DNA from: Cellulomonas sp. RIT-PI-Y
GTDB taxonomy: Bacteria > Actinomycetota > Actinomycetes > Actinomycetales > Cellulomonadaceae
Assembly: GCF_025642745.1 (NCBI RefSeq)
Contig: NZ_JANZKP010000007.1
Coordinates: forward strand, 32,334 to 96,333
Reading direction: 5' to 3'
Length of the DNA stretch: 64,000 nt
A program made the translations under genes and the position numbers. The number at the start of each line of letters is the position of its first letter. Positions within the stretch are counted from its first letter, which is position 1. Under the pieces are notes generated by a model. It had not been told where the DNA came from, ran no database searches, and saw only the letters and a list, made by a program, of their open reading frames with translations. Of this stretch, positions 22,673 to 32,133 are shown one piece after another.

Positions 22673-23053
22673 ATGCAGCTGTCGGCCACCCGGCTCTTCA
22701 CCGACGACGTCGACGCCCTCGTCGCGTTCTACGAGGCCACCACCGGCCTGCGAGCCACCCGGCTGCACCCGATGTTCGCCGAGCTGCGCACCCCGGCCGG
22801 CACCCTCGCGATCGCGAGCACCGCGACGGTGCCCGCGCTCGGTGCCGGGGTCGCGCAGGCCCGGGCGAATCGCAGCGTCGTCCTCGACTTCCTGGTCGAC
22901 GACGTCGACGCGACCTTCGCCGTGCTCCGCGAGATCGTCCACACCGTCGTGGGCGAGCCGGCCGACATGCCGTGGGGCAATCGCTCCTTGCTGATCCGGG
23001 ACCCGGACGGCACCCTGGTCAACTTCTTCACGCCCCTGCACCACGACGCCTGA
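22673..23053 (+). CDS. VOC family protein
   Basis: This is a 126-aa single VOC-domain protein: RLFTDDVDALVAFYEATTGL at the start and SLLIRDPDGTLVNFFTPL at the end. ATG 22673 has GGAGGAG upstream. It is divergent from the broken WYL regulator, the usual partner arrangement. Substrate unknown. Confidence 0.85.
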   Translation: MQLSATRLFTDDVDALVAFYEATTGLRATRLHPMFAELRTPAGTLAIASTATVPALGAGVAQARANRSVVLDFLVDDVDATFAVLREIVHTVVGEPADMPWGNRSLLIRDPDGTLVNFFTPLHHDA

Positions 23054-23180
23054 CGCGCGTCGCCAGCGCACCGCGTCCCACGGAGTACAGTGCTCGGCGA
23101 AGGCAAAACGCCGGATCCGTCCGGCGCGCACACGCGCACTCGAGGGAGTCGCCACTTCTTCCCCCGGAGGAGTGCCCCTC

Positions 23181-24542
23181 GTGCGCCACGCCTGGATCGC
23201 CCTGACCGGCCTGTCCGCTGTCTTCCTGGTCGAGATGCTGGACAACTCGATCCTCACGGTCGCCCTGCCGACCATCGGGCGGGACCTCGACGCGTCGGCC
23301 GACCAGCTCCAGCTGGTCACCAGTGCCTATGCCGTGCTGTTCGGCGGCCTGATGCTGACCCTGAGCGCCCTCGCCGACCGGGTCGGCCGCCGGCGGATCA
23401 TGCTGGTCGGACTGGTGCTGCTCGGCGTGGCCGGTCTCGCGACCGCGTTCGTGCGGTCGGCGGACCAGCTGATCGGGGTCCGGGCGCTGATGGGGGTGGC
23501 GGCCGCGATGACCACGCCGGGATCGATGGCGCTGGCGTTCCGGCTGTTCGACGACGACGAGCGACGGGTGCGGGCCACCACGCTGATCTCCACCGTCGGC
23601 CTGGTGGGGCTGGCGATCGGCCCGACCGCCGGTGGATTCGTGCTCTCCTTCGCGCCCTGGCAGGTGCTGCTGCTGGTGAACGTACCGGTGGCGGCGCTGG
23701 CCTTCGGCTGCATCCGGCGCGGGGTCGCGGTCGACGACCCGGAGCAGCTGCACCGCGATCCGGTGGACGTGCCCGGCGGCCTGCTCGGCACCGTGGCGGT
23801 CGTGCTGGCGCTGGTCGCGCCCGCCCGCGGATCGTGGTGGTGGGCCGGGGCCGCGGGGCTGGCCGTGATCGCCTTCGTCCTGCGGGAACGGACCGCGCGG
23901 CACCCGCTGCTGGACCTCGGTCTGGTGCTCCGTCCTCTGGTCGCCAGCGGGCTGGCCTACAAGGCGGCGACCGGACTGGTGACCGCGGGGATGGGCTACC
24001 TGGTCACGCTCCAGTTCCAGCTCGCCTGGGGGTGGAGTCCCGCGCGGTCGGCGCTCGGGATGCTGCCCCAGGTCGCCGTGCTGATCGCGGGGGGCTCGCT
24101 GATCGGGCCGCTGATGCGCCGACTCGGTCTGGAGCGCGCCGCCTGGCTCAGCGCGCTGACGGTGGTGCTCGGGATCGCCGTCTACACGGTGCGCGGCTCC
24201 ACGGGCTACGGCTGGGTCGTGGCGGCGCTGGTGCTGGTCGCCGCCGGGATGCGGGTCAACGGCGTGGTCGCGGGCACCAACGTGCTGCGGGGACTGCCCG
24301 CCGACCGGACCACCATCGGCGCGGCCCTGGTGGACACCTCCGCCGAGGTCGCGACCGCGGTGGGTATCGCGATCGCCGGGACGGCACTGGCCCGGCGGTT
24401 CCCCGGCGAGCTCGCCGACTGGGGCCCGGCTCAGGTGGACGCTTTCGGCCGGGTGGTGACCGTCGCCGGGTCGGTGCTCACGGCCCTGGCCGGCGTCCTC
24501 GTGCTGGTGGGCCTTCTCCGGGCACGGCACCGGACCGCCTAG
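23181..24542 (+). CDS. MFS efflux transporter, DHA2 type
   Basis: This multi-pass protein of about 453 aa has helix 1 FLVEMLDNSILTVALPTIG, the loop 2-3 motif ADRVGRRRIMLVG and the antiporter-type motif PTAGGFVLSF. GTG 23181 lies nine bases after GGAGGA and is preferred; the earlier GTG 23172 overlaps the ribosome site. It probably exports a hydrophobic compound or drug. No regulator is adjacent except the degraded WYL gene. Confidence 0.88.
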   Translation: MRHAWIALTGLSAVFLVEMLDNSILTVALPTIGRDLDASADQLQLVTSAYAVLFGGLMLTLSALADRVGRRRIMLVGLVLLGVAGLATAFVRSADQLIGVRALMGVAAAMTTPGSMALAFRLFDDDERRVRATTLISTVGLVGLAIGPTAGGFVLSFAPWQVLLLVNVPVAALAFGCIRRGVAVDDPEQLHRDPVDVPGGLLGTVAVVLALVAPARGSWWWAGAAGLAVIAFVLRERTARHPLLDLGLVLRPLVASGLAYKAATGLVTAGMGYLVTLQFQLAWGWSPARSALGMLPQVAVLIAGGSLIGPLMRRLGLERAAWLSALTVVLGIAVYTVRGSTGYGWVVAALVLVAAGMRVNGVVAGTNVLRGLPADRTTIGAALVDTSAEVATAVGIAIAGTALARRFPGELADWGPAQVDAFGRVVTVAGSVLTALAGVLVLVGLLRARHRTA

Positions 24543-24552
24543 GCTGCGAGCC

Positions 24553-25380
24553 ATGTCCACCGCAGCCCAGCCGGTCTCCACGCGCAACGCGCGCTTCCAG
24601 CAGTGGCAGGCGCTGCTCACCAACCGCACCAAGCGCCAGCGACTCGGCGCGTTCCTGGTCCAGGGCGTCCGGCCGATCACCCTCGCACTGGAACAGGGCT
24701 GGACGGTCCGGTCCCTGCTGTTCGACGGCGACCGTGAGCTCTCCGGCTGGGCGCGGGACGTGCTCGGGTCGGTCGACGCGCACCGGTACGCGCTGACCCG
24801 GGAACTGATGGCGGAGCTGGGCGAGAAGAACACGGACGCACCGGAACTGATCGCCGAACTGGCCCTGCCGGACGACGACCTGGCACGGATCCCGGTGCCG
24901 GCGGACTTCCTCGGGGTGGTCTTCGACCGGCCGACCAGCCCGGGCAACCTCGGCTCGATCATCCGCTCCGCCGACGCGTTCGGCGCGCACGCGGTGATCG
25001 TGACCGGCCATGCCGCCGACCCCTACGACAGCGCGGCCGTCCGGGCCTCCACCGGATCGCTGTTCGCCCTGCCCACCGTGCGCCGGTCCTCCCCCGCGGA
25101 CGTGCTCGACTGGCTGCGGGACCAGGACGTCCCGGTCCGGGTGCTCGGCACCGACGAGCGAGGCGACGCCGACGTCTTCGACACCGATCTCACCGGACCC
25201 ACGCTGCTGCTGGTCGGCAACGAGACCACCGGCCTCAGCGCGGGCTGGCGAGAGGCGGTGGACCGGATGGTCAGCATCCCGATCACCGGATCGGCCAGCT
25301 CGCTCAACGCCGCCAACGCGGCGAGCGTGGTGCTGTACGAGGCCGCGCGTCAGCGGCTGCGGGCCGCCACCCGCGGCTGA
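24553..25380 (+). CDS. TrmH/SpoU family RNA 2'-O-methyltransferase
   Basis: This 275-aa protein has an N-terminal substrate-binding domain (TKRQRLGAFLVQGVRP) and a C-terminal SPOUT methylase with its three motifs: NLGSIIRSADAFGA, LLLVGNETTGLS and IPITGSASSLNAANAASVVL. It methylates a ribose in rRNA or tRNA with SAM; the target base is not predictable. It starts 10 bp after the MFS stop. Confidence 0.92.
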   Translation: MSTAAQPVSTRNARFQQWQALLTNRTKRQRLGAFLVQGVRPITLALEQGWTVRSLLFDGDRELSGWARDVLGSVDAHRYALTRELMAELGEKNTDAPELIAELALPDDDLARIPVPADFLGVVFDRPTSPGNLGSIIRSADAFGAHAVIVTGHAADPYDSAAVRASTGSLFALPTVRRSSPADVLDWLRDQDVPVRVLGTDERGDADVFDTDLTGPTLLLVGNETTGLSAGWREAVDRMVSIPITGSASSLNAANAASVVLYEAARQRLRAATRG

Positions 25381-25389
25381 ACGCAGCGC

Positions 25390-25560
25390 TCAGGCCGGCA
25401 CCATCGCGGCACGGACCTGGTCGACCAGGGCGTCCGGCACCTCGACCAGACCGTGGTCCTGCCGTGCGTGCTGGTCCACCTGGGCCAGGATCTCGTCCTC
25501 GGTGCCGGTGAACGCGCGCGCGCAGCCGGGAACGACGTCGCCGCAACGGAATGCCTTCAT
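25390..25560 (-). CDS. DUF1059 small protein
   Basis: This 56-aa protein has sequence MKAFRCGDVVPGC near the start and LAQVDQHARQDHGL in the middle, which matches the short DUF1059 family. The two Cys (CGDVVPGC) and His pairs suggest metal binding. Function unknown. It is too short to stand out in a length-filtered gene scan. Confidence 0.8.
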   Translation of the reverse strand: MKAFRCGDVVPGCARAFTGTEDEILAQVDQHARQDHGLVEVPDALVDQVRAAMVPA

Positions 25561-25605
25561 CAGTCTGTCCTCTCGTCGGTGTCCACGACCCGGACCGGGT
25601 CGTTC

Positions 25606-26679
25606 CTAGCTCCCCGCTGCGTCGCAGAGTGCGAGCATCAGGACGTCCATCGCCACGGTGCCCACCACGGAGCCGTTCATGTCGGTGCAGACCAGGGGGT
25701 CCCAGCGGCGCTGCTCGGGGCGGAGCATCGCCCGGCGTGCCACCTCGGTCAGCGACGAGCTGGGCGCCACCGTCATCGCGGGCACCCACCGTCCGGCACC
25801 GTCCCGCACCTCGACGGCCTTCCCGTTGTCCGCCAGCAGCACCTCGCACCCGTCGCGGTGGCGCCCGGCCCGCGCCGGCCGGACCACGCTGGCGATGTTG
25901 CCGGTCAGGGAGGTGCGCAAGGCCGTGGCACGGATGTGTGCGGCGTCCTCGGCGGGCAGCGCGGTGAGCATCTGCGCCTGCGGCCGGCCCAGCGCCCAGC
26001 CCTGTCCGAGCGGGACACCCATGGAGATCAGCGCCTCCAGCTCGGGCCGGGTCTCGATGCCCTCGGCGAGCAGCCACCCGTCCATCCGGCCGACCAGATC
26101 GCCGAAGACCTCGACCAGGGTGCGCTTGACCGGGTCGGTGTCGATCCCGGTGACCAGGGCACGGTCCAGCTTGACGATGTCCGGCCGCAGATCCAGCAGC
26201 AGCTGGAGCCCGGCGTACCCGGTGCCCGCGTCGTCCATCGCGATCAACGCCCCGGCGGACCGGACGCGGTCCAGCACCGCCAACGCACGGCCCGCCTCGT
26301 CCACCCGGGTGTGCTCGGTGAGCTCCAGGACCAGCCGGGACAGATCACCGGTGGACAGCAGCGCCTCCGCGACGACGTCGTCCGCCAGCAGATGCGGGTC
26401 GACGTTGACGGTCAGGAAGGTGTTCGGCGGCAGGGTGTCCCGGGTCGCGATCGCCTTGTGCAGCACCCGGGCCTGCAACGACGGGTTGTGCCCCCACCGG
26501 TGCGCCGCGGCGAACCAGACGTCCGGCGCGGCCCGCCACGGACCGGCGAACCGGGACAGCAGCTCGTAGCCGGTGACGAATCCCGTGACCAGCTCGACGA
26601 TCGGCTGGGCGTGCAGCGTGTGCGTCGAGGGGTCGTCGAGCGCGCCCCGCAGCACGGCCTCCCAGCGAGGGTCGTCCAC
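25606..26679 (-). CDS. EAL-domain c-di-GMP phosphodiesterase
   Basis: This protein of about 357 aa has all main EAL residues: YELLSRF in place of EAL, FLTVNVDPHLL, LVLELTEHT, DDAGTGYAGL, IVKLDRALV, LLAEGIET and GQGWALGRPQ. It should hydrolyse c-di-GMP to pGpG. The C-terminal 100 residues carry a further small sensor-like region. The start is uncertain: the frame is open to 26937 without an ATG or GTG near a ribosome site, so I give the first plausible GTG at 26679; a non-standard start near 26712 after GAGGGGGA is possible. Confidence 0.85.
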   Translation of the reverse strand: MDDPRWEAVLRGALDDPSTHTLHAQPIVELVTGFVTGYELLSRFAGPWRAAPDVWFAAAHRWGHNPSLQARVLHKAIATRDTLPPNTFLTVNVDPHLLADDVVAEALLSTGDLSRLVLELTEHTRVDEAGRALAVLDRVRSAGALIAMDDAGTGYAGLQLLLDLRPDIVKLDRALVTGIDTDPVKRTLVEVFGDLVGRMDGWLLAEGIETRPELEALISMGVPLGQGWALGRPQAQMLTALPAEDAAHIRATALRTSLTGNIASVVRPARAGRHRDGCEVLLADNGKAVEVRDGAGRWVPAMTVAPSSSLTEVARRAMLRPEQRRWDPLVCTDMNGSVVGTVAMDVLMLALCDAAGS

Positions 26680-26809
26680 CGGGGGCGCCTGCAGCTCGAC
26701 GTCGATGGTTCCCCCTCGGCTCTCCGGACGCCCGGGTGCTCCCGGGCATCCACCCCATCGACCGGCACCCCGGTCGTCTGTAGCGAAACAGGGCGAATCG
26801 CCCAGCCTT

Positions 26810-27175
26810 TCACCCGGCTCCGGGCTCCTCGGCCTGCCACAGCTCGATCCGGCGGCCCTCCGGGTCCAGCACCCAGCCGAACCGCCCGATGCCCGGCAGG
26901 TCCTGGACCCCGGGCAGCACCCGGGTCCCCGCGGCACGCAGCTGCGCCAGCATGGCGTCCAGGTCCCGCACCCGGAAGTTCAGCATCACCTGTTGGTCCG
27001 CGGAGCCGAAGTAGTCGGTGTCCTGGTCGAAGCCCGCGACCACCGTGGGCCCGGCCGCCTGCGGCCAGGCCGGGTCGCCGTCGACGCCGAGCGCCTCGCG
27101 GTACCAGGCGGTCAGTGCCGTGGGGTCGGCCGAGCGGACGAAGTAGCCCCCGATGCCCTCGACCCGCTCGGTCAT
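26810..27175 (-). CDS. VOC family protein
   Basis: This is a 121-aa VOC protein: GIGGYFVRSADPTALTAWYR at the start, VMLNFRVRDLDAMLAQLR in the middle and GWVLDPEGRRIELWQ at the end. Its ATG overlaps the stop of the preceding VOC gene (ATGA), so both form one operon. They may be subunits or paralogous resistance proteins. Confidence 0.85.
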   Translation of the reverse strand: MTERVEGIGGYFVRSADPTALTAWYREALGVDGDPAWPQAAGPTVVAGFDQDTDYFGSADQQVMLNFRVRDLDAMLAQLRAAGTRVLPGVQDLPGIGRFGWVLDPEGRRIELWQAEEPGAG

Positions 27176-27561
27176 GCCTGCGCCGACCGGTCGAGCCGGG
27201 TCCGGAGCAGGCAGAACGCGTTGCCCTCCGGATCCTGCAGGACGTGCCAGGACTCGTCGCCGGTCTGGCCCACGTCGGCGTGCCGGGCACCGAGCGCCAG
27301 CAGCCGGTCGAGCTCCTGGTCGTGGTCGCGGTCGGTGGGACTGAGATCCAGGTGCAGGCGGCCCTTCCCCGGCTGCGGGGCGTCGTGCCGGCTCAGGATG
27401 ATCGTGGGTTGCAGTCCGCCGAAGCCCGTCCGCGGGCCGATCTCCAGGGTGCCGTCGTCCTCCCGGTCGAGGACCACGAAGTCGAGCACCGCGCACCAGA
27501 ACTCGGCGAGGGCGGCGGGGTCACGGGTCTCCAGCACGAGCTCGCTCAGTCGACTGGCCAT
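27172..27561 (-). CDS. VOC family protein (glyoxalase-like)
   Basis: This 129-aa protein has LSELVLETRDPAALAEFWCAV at the start and WHVLQDPEGNAFCLLR at the end, typical of the glyoxalase-like actinobacterial subgroup. ATG 27561 has GGAGGTGCG upstream. It is translationally coupled to the following VOC gene by a 4-bp overlap. Confidence 0.86.
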   Translation of the reverse strand: MASRLSELVLETRDPAALAEFWCAVLDFVVLDREDDGTLEIGPRTGFGGLQPTIILSRHDAPQPGKGRLHLDLSPTDRDHDQELDRLLALGARHADVGQTGDESWHVLQDPEGNAFCLLRTRLDRSAQA

Positions 27562-27657
27562 CGGGACGCACCTCCGGGTCGGGAGTCCGACGGTACCCGC
27601 GCGCGCCCTGGGCGCACGTCGGGTTGACTCGGGCCGTCCCCGACCGGAAGTGAGCAG

Positions 27658-28563
27658 ATGCGCCTCGACGGATCCGACCCGTCCCTGATCGACGACGTCC
27701 GTGCCCGGGCCGCCCGGGACGACCCGCCGCGGTCCTACCCCTACGACCTGGCCGCCGTCGGCGCCCTGGGGCGGGCCGGGCTGCGTGCGATCGGGGCGAT
27801 CGCGGCGATCGACCTGGTGCTGATCGCCCTGATCGTCTGGCGTCGCAGCCTGTTCGTGTCGATCGTCGGCGGGCTGGCCCTGCTGGTCGGGGTGGTCTAC
27901 CTGGTGCTGATGGTCCGGCTCCGCGCCGCCACGCTCCGCCAGGTGGACCCGCACCGGCCCGTGGTCGCCGTCGGTCCGGTGGCGCTGGAGGCCCACGGCG
28001 TCGGCGCGGTGCCCTGGTCGTCGGTGGTCGGCGTGTTCGTCACCGACGTGACCGAGCGCGAGCTCGAGACGACCGCCCGGACCCGGGGCGTGGCCGCGCT
28101 CGGGCGCCGATTGACCCGCTCCGGGTCGAACGGCTGGGTCGGGATCCATCTGTTCTTCCGCGAGCACCCGGTCCGGAGCGCACCTGCGGTGAGCAGCCTT
28201 CCCCGCTGGACGCCGGGCGGCAAGGACCGCAAGGAGCGCCCGGTCGAGCACTGGGGCACCGCGGTGCTGCAGATCGACCGGATCATGGCGCCGGAGCACC
28301 AGCGCGACCTGGCCCGCGACCTGGAGGCCCGAGCCCACCGGCACGGCGTCGCATGGGCGGAGCTGCCGGAGTACGGGCCGGTCGCGGACTGGTTGCAGTC
28401 GAACGGCCTGGAGGCGCTGAACCCGGCCCGGATGGGTGCGTGGATCGCCGACGAGTACGTGCCGCCCGCCCCGACCGTCCCGTTCCCGACCGGGGTGACC
28501 GTTCCGTCCTGGGCAGAGGTGATCGCCGGTCGGCGCGAGCGCGCGGGCAAGCCGCCGCTGTGA
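27658..28563 (+). CDS. Two-helix membrane protein of unknown function
   Basis: This is a 301-aa protein with two membrane helices close to the N-terminus (AIGAIAAIDLVLIALIVW and SLFVSIVGGLALLVGVVYLVLMV) followed by a soluble domain of about 210 aa. I recognise no motif. It ends 1 bp before the convergent sugar-acid dehydratase gene. Confidence 0.7.
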   Translation: MRLDGSDPSLIDDVRARAARDDPPRSYPYDLAAVGALGRAGLRAIGAIAAIDLVLIALIVWRRSLFVSIVGGLALLVGVVYLVLMVRLRAATLRQVDPHRPVVAVGPVALEAHGVGAVPWSSVVGVFVTDVTERELETTARTRGVAALGRRLTRSGSNGWVGIHLFFREHPVRSAPAVSSLPRWTPGGKDRKERPVEHWGTAVLQIDRIMAPEHQRDLARDLEARAHRHGVAWAELPEYGPVADWLQSNGLEALNPARMGAWIADEYVPPAPTVPFPTGVTVPSWAEVIAGRRERAGKPPL

Positions 28564-28564
28564 C

Positions 28565-29791
28565 TCACCAGTCGTGCACGCTCCCGTCCAGCAGCCGGTT
28601 CACCGGCAGATAGGCGGGTGCGTAGGGGTGCGCGGCGGCCAGCTCCTCGTCCAGCTCCACCCCCAGACCGGGCTGCTCCCCCGGGTGCAGGTGGCCGTCG
28701 GTGAAGGTGTACGCGTGCCGGAACACCCGGTCGGTCAGCGCGGTGTGCCCGCTGAACTCCTGGATGCCGAAGTTGTGGATCGCCAGGTCCAGGTGCACGG
28801 CGGCGGCCATCCCCACCGGGGAGATGTCCTCCGGTCCGTGGATGGCGCTGCGGATCTGGTGCTGGGCGGCGTAGTCGAACAGCTTGCGCAGCGGTGACAC
28901 CCCGCCGAAGTGCGTCACCGCGGAGCGCACGTAGTCGATCAGGTGCTCGTCGATCAGGGTCTGGTAGTCGAAGACCGTGTTGAAGACCTCGCCGATCGCC
29001 AGGGGGGTGGTGCTGTGCTGACGGACCAGACGCAGCGCGGCCTGGTTCTCCGCCGGCGTGACGTCCTCCAGCCAGAACAGGTCGTAGGGCTCGACGGTCG
29101 CGGCCAGGCGCGCGGCCTCCTGCGGGCTCAGCCGGTGGTGCGCGTCGTGCAGCAGCGGCAGCTCGGGTCCGAACTCCGAGCGGACCGCCTCCAGCACGGT
29201 CGGCACGTGCCGGAGGTAGGCGGCGGTGTCCCAGTCCTCCTCGACCGGCAGCGCACGCTGGTCGAGCCGCACGCCGCCGTCCTCGGCGGCGATGGCGGTG
29301 CCCTGGTGCACGCCGTACACCCGCTGGAGCCCGGGCACGCCGGTCTGCACCCGGATCGCGGTGTAGCCCTCCGCCAGCCGGGCGCGCACCGAGTCGAGCA
29401 GCTCCGGGATGTCCGCGCCGTTCGCGTGCCCGTAGGTCCGCACCCGGTCGCGGGAGGCCCCGCCGAGCAGCTGGTAGAGCGGCAGCCCGGCGGTCTTCGC
29501 CTTGATGTCCCAGAGCGCGACGTCGACCGCGGCGATCGCGGCCATGGTCACCGGACCCCGCCGCCAGTACGCGCCGCGGTAGAGCGACTGCCAGGTGTGC
29601 TCGATCCGCTGCGGGTCGGTGCCGATCAGCAGCGGCACCACGTGGTCGCGCAGGTAGGAGACCACGGCGAGCTCCCGGCCGTTCAGCGTGGCGTCGCCGA
29701 GCCCGGTCACCCCCTCGTCGGTGGTGAGCTTCAGGGTGACGAAGTTGCGGCCGGGGCTGGTGACGACGACATCGGCGCTGACGATCCTCAT
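28565..29791 (-). CDS. Mannonate dehydratase-like enolase superfamily enzyme (ManD/RspA group)
   Basis: This 408-aa protein has the enolase-superfamily capping and barrel domains. ManD-type marks are [13 protein letters not shown] (catalytic Tyr/Arg loop), [11 protein letters not shown] (metal ligand Asp), FWLEDVTP and LAIGEVF (metal ligand Glu residues), and [14 protein letters not shown]. It dehydrates D-mannonate or a related sugar acid. It is clustered with a PTS, which suggests the imported substrate feeds a sugar-acid path, though many members have little or no activity on mannonate. Confidence 0.88.
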   Translation of the reverse strand: MRIVSADVVVTSPGRNFVTLKLTTDEGVTGLGDATLNGRELAVVSYLRDHVVPLLIGTDPQRIEHTWQSLYRGAYWRRGPVTMAAIAAVDVALWDIKAKTAGLPLYQLLGGASRDRVRTYGHANGADIPELLDSVRARLAEGYTAIRVQTGVPGLQRVYGVHQGTAIAAEDGGVRLDQRALPVEEDWDTAAYLRHVPTVLEAVRSEFGPELPLLHDAHHRLSPQEAARLAATVEPYDLFWLEDVTPAENQAALRLVRQHSTTPLAIGEVFNTVFDYQTLIDEHLIDYVRSAVTHFGGVSPLRKLFDYAAQHQIRSAIHGPEDISPVGMAAAVHLDLAIHNFGIQEFSGHTALTDRVFRHAYTFTDGHLHPGEQPGLGVELDEELAAAHPYAPAYLPVNRLLDGSVHDW

Positions 29792-29824
29792 GGCGTCATC
29801 ATGTCAGCGCGCCGGGGTCCTCTC

Positions 29825-30262
29825 TCAGTCGTTCACCGCGGCCAGCAGCGCGTGCAGTTCGACCGACGTCGGCACCGCCTTGAGCCGTTCGACGTCGTCC
29901 TGGTCGGAGAACAGCACGGCGATCCGGGCCAGCAGGCCCAGGTGGTCGTCACCTCTCCCGGCGATGCCGACCACGAACCGCACCGTCTCGCCGCCCCAGT
30001 CCACCCCGCCGTCGTAGCGGTGCACCACCAACGCGGACCGCTGCACCGTCCCCTTCGCCGCCGTGGTGCCGTGCGGGATGGCCAGCTCGTTGCCCATGTA
30101 GGTGGACACCGTCCGCTCGCGCTCCAGCATCGCCGCGAGGTAGTCCCCGGTCACCGCACCCACGGACTCCAACAGGGCGGCGGCCTCGGCGATCGCCTCC
30201 CCCTGCGTGACGGATCCCGGACGGATCCGGACCTGGTCCGGGCCCAGCACATCGGCGGTCAT
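29825..30262 (-). CDS. PTS EIIA component (mannitol/fructose-type, EIIA-2)
   Basis: This 145-aa protein has the EIIA-2 phosphorylation site NELAIPHGT with His64 and the end block GLLARIAVLFSDQDDVERL. ATG 30262 has GGAGAG upstream. It would pass phosphate from HPr to the IIB domain of the divergent transporter. EI and HPr are not in the window. Confidence 0.9.
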   Translation of the reverse strand: MTADVLGPDQVRIRPGSVTQGEAIAEAAALLESVGAVTGDYLAAMLERERTVSTYMGNELAIPHGTTAAKGTVQRSALVVHRYDGGVDWGGETVRFVVGIAGRGDDHLGLLARIAVLFSDQDDVERLKAVPTSVELHALLAAVND

Positions 30263-30282
30263 CGGCTCTCCTCGGGAGGGAT

Positions 30283-30338
30283 TGGTATGTACCACCAGTC
30301 AATCGGGTCTGGTGCTCGCTCGCAAGTGGGCTATACCA
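30283..30338. promoter_or_regulatory. Probable GntR/HutC operator in divergent PTS promoter
   Basis: TGGTA-TG-TACCA at 30283-30294 is a palindrome like those of HutC-type GntR regulators, and TGGGCTATACCA at 30327-30338 is a weaker copy. A further pair CACCAG/CTGGTG (30293-30314) overlaps. They lie between the divergent IIA and IICB genes; the GntR gene at 32776-33522 is the likely reader. Confidence 0.5.
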
Positions 30339-30378
30339 TTCTGCCTACTCTCCCGCTCCGATCCCGTGAGGTGCGTGC

Positions 30379-32133
30379 ATGTCATCCTTCGAGAGCTTGA
30401 TCGAGCTCATCACGAACAACCTGTTCAGCCAGGTCGCCGTCCTGATCGGCATCATCGCCATCGTCGGCCTGGCCCTGCAGCGCAAACCTTTCGAGCAGGT
30501 CGTGGCGGGAGGGCTGCGCGCCACCATCGGCGTGGTGGTGCTGAACATCGGCGTCGAGATCTTCGTCGGCGGCCTGGTCAGCTTCCAGACCATCGTGGCC
30601 AGCGCCCTCGGTCTGGACCCGCCCACCTCCGACGCCACCCTGGCGGACTTCGGCTCCGGCAGCGGGTCGGTCGTGCCGCTGATCATCGCCGGTGGATTCG
30701 TGATCCACCTGATCATGGTCCGGCTGTTCACGGCCGCCCGCTTCGTCTACCTCACCGGCCACCTGATGTACTGGATGAGCGTCGTGATCGCCGCCAGCCT
30801 GGTCGAGGCGTTCGGCGACGTGAACCGCTGGGTGCTCGCCGCGGTCGGCTCCCTGCTGATTGCCTGCTACTGGGTGCTGCAGCCGCTGTGGACCGCGCCG
30901 CTCATGCGCAAGGTGATGGGCGACGACGAGGTCGGCTTGGCGCACACCGATTCGACGATCGCGATCGCCGCGGGCTACGGGGCGAAGGCGCTCAAGCTCG
31001 GCGACCCGGAGAAGCACGATTCCGAGCACCTCAAGCTGCCCCGCGCGCTGTCGTTCTTCAAGGACATCAACGTGTCCACCGCCTTCGTGATCGGCGTGAT
31101 CATGCTCATCGCGGTGCTCTTCGCCGATGCAGGGGTGGTCGAGGCACAGATGGCCGACGCCACCGTGCTGCCCTGGGTCTGGGCGCTCCTGCAAGCACTG
31201 CGCTTCGCCGCCGGGATCGCGATCCTGCTGTTCGGTGTCCGGATGTTCCTGGCGGAGATCGTCCCCGCGTTCAAGGGGCTGTCCGAGCGGGCGCTCCCCG
31301 GGTCGAAGCCGGCGCTGGATCTGCCGGTGACCTTCACCCGCGCGCCCACCGCGGTGATGATCGGATTCCTCACCTCCACCGTGGTGTTCCTGGTGCTGAT
31401 GGGCGTGTTCGCGGCCACCGGCTGGTTCGTGCTGGTGCCGCCGATGATCATGCTCTTCTTCGGCGGTGGTGCCGGTGGAGTCTTCGGCAACGCGGTCGCG
31501 GGGTGGCGTGGGGCGGTTTTCGGAGGCGTCGTGAACGGCGTGGTCCTCGCCTTCGGCCAGTGGATCGGCTGGAGTGTCTGGGGGCACACCGCGCCGGAGC
31601 TGGCGACACTGGCCGACTCCGACTGGTTCGCCGTGGGCTGGGCCCTGCGCTGGGTCGGCGAGCCGCTCTCCGCCCTCGGGGAGGGTGGTCTCTGGGTGCT
31701 GGCCGCCGTGGTGGTGTCGATGACGGCCGCGATCCTGATCCTGGTCGGGCGGCGACAGCCGGCCGTCCCCGTCCGGGAGACCGCGATCGTCGACGACGAG
31801 CCGGTCGCCGCCCCTCGCTCCGCCACCGCGACCCTGACCCGCCCGGCCACCCTCTCAGTGCTGGCGGTGTGCGGTGCCGGGATGGGGTCCAGCCTGATCC
31901 TGCGGACCACCGCCGAACGCGCACTGGTCCAGCTCGGCGTCCCCGCGGAGCTCGACCACGCCGACGTGGGCTCTGCTCGCGGCCAGCACCCGGATGTGGT
32001 GATCGGCCAGCCGACCTACCTGGCCGAACTCGGCGACATCGCCCCGCTCGTCGTGCCGATCACCAGCTTCGTCGATGTCACGCACGTCCGCGAACGGCTC
32101 GAGGCCGCGCTGACCGAGCGGGGCTGGCTGTGA
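30379..32133 (+). CDS. PTS EIIC-EIIB fusion, ascorbate/SgaT-UlaA type
   Basis: This 584-aa protein has a multi-span EIIC domain of the UlaA/SgaT group (residues 1-455) and, after a polar linker, an EIIB domain whose phosphorylated Cys lies in VLAVCGAGMGSSL near residue 498. In E. coli UlaA and UlaB are separate; here they are fused. It imports and phosphorylates a sugar or sugar acid. The neighbouring dehydratase hints at a sugar acid, but ascorbate is not proven. The SIS gene overlaps its stop. Confidence 0.88.
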   Translation: MSSFESLIELITNNLFSQVAVLIGIIAIVGLALQRKPFEQVVAGGLRATIGVVVLNIGVEIFVGGLVSFQTIVASALGLDPPTSDATLADFGSGSGSVVPLIIAGGFVIHLIMVRLFTAARFVYLTGHLMYWMSVVIAASLVEAFGDVNRWVLAAVGSLLIACYWVLQPLWTAPLMRKVMGDDEVGLAHTDSTIAIAAGYGAKALKLGDPEKHDSEHLKLPRALSFFKDINVSTAFVIGVIMLIAVLFADAGVVEAQMADATVLPWVWALLQALRFAAGIAILLFGVRMFLAEIVPAFKGLSERALPGSKPALDLPVTFTRAPTAVMIGFLTSTVVFLVLMGVFAATGWFVLVPPMIMLFFGGGAGGVFGNAVAGWRGAVFGGVVNGVVLAFGQWIGWSVWGHTAPELATLADSDWFAVGWALRWVGEPLSALGEGGLWVLAAVVVSMTAAILILVGRRQPAVPVRETAIVDDEPVAAPRSATATLTRPATLSVLAVCGAGMGSSLILRTTAERALVQLGVPAELDHADVGSARGQHPDVVIGQPTYLAELGDIAPLVVPITSFVDVTHVRERLEAALTERGWL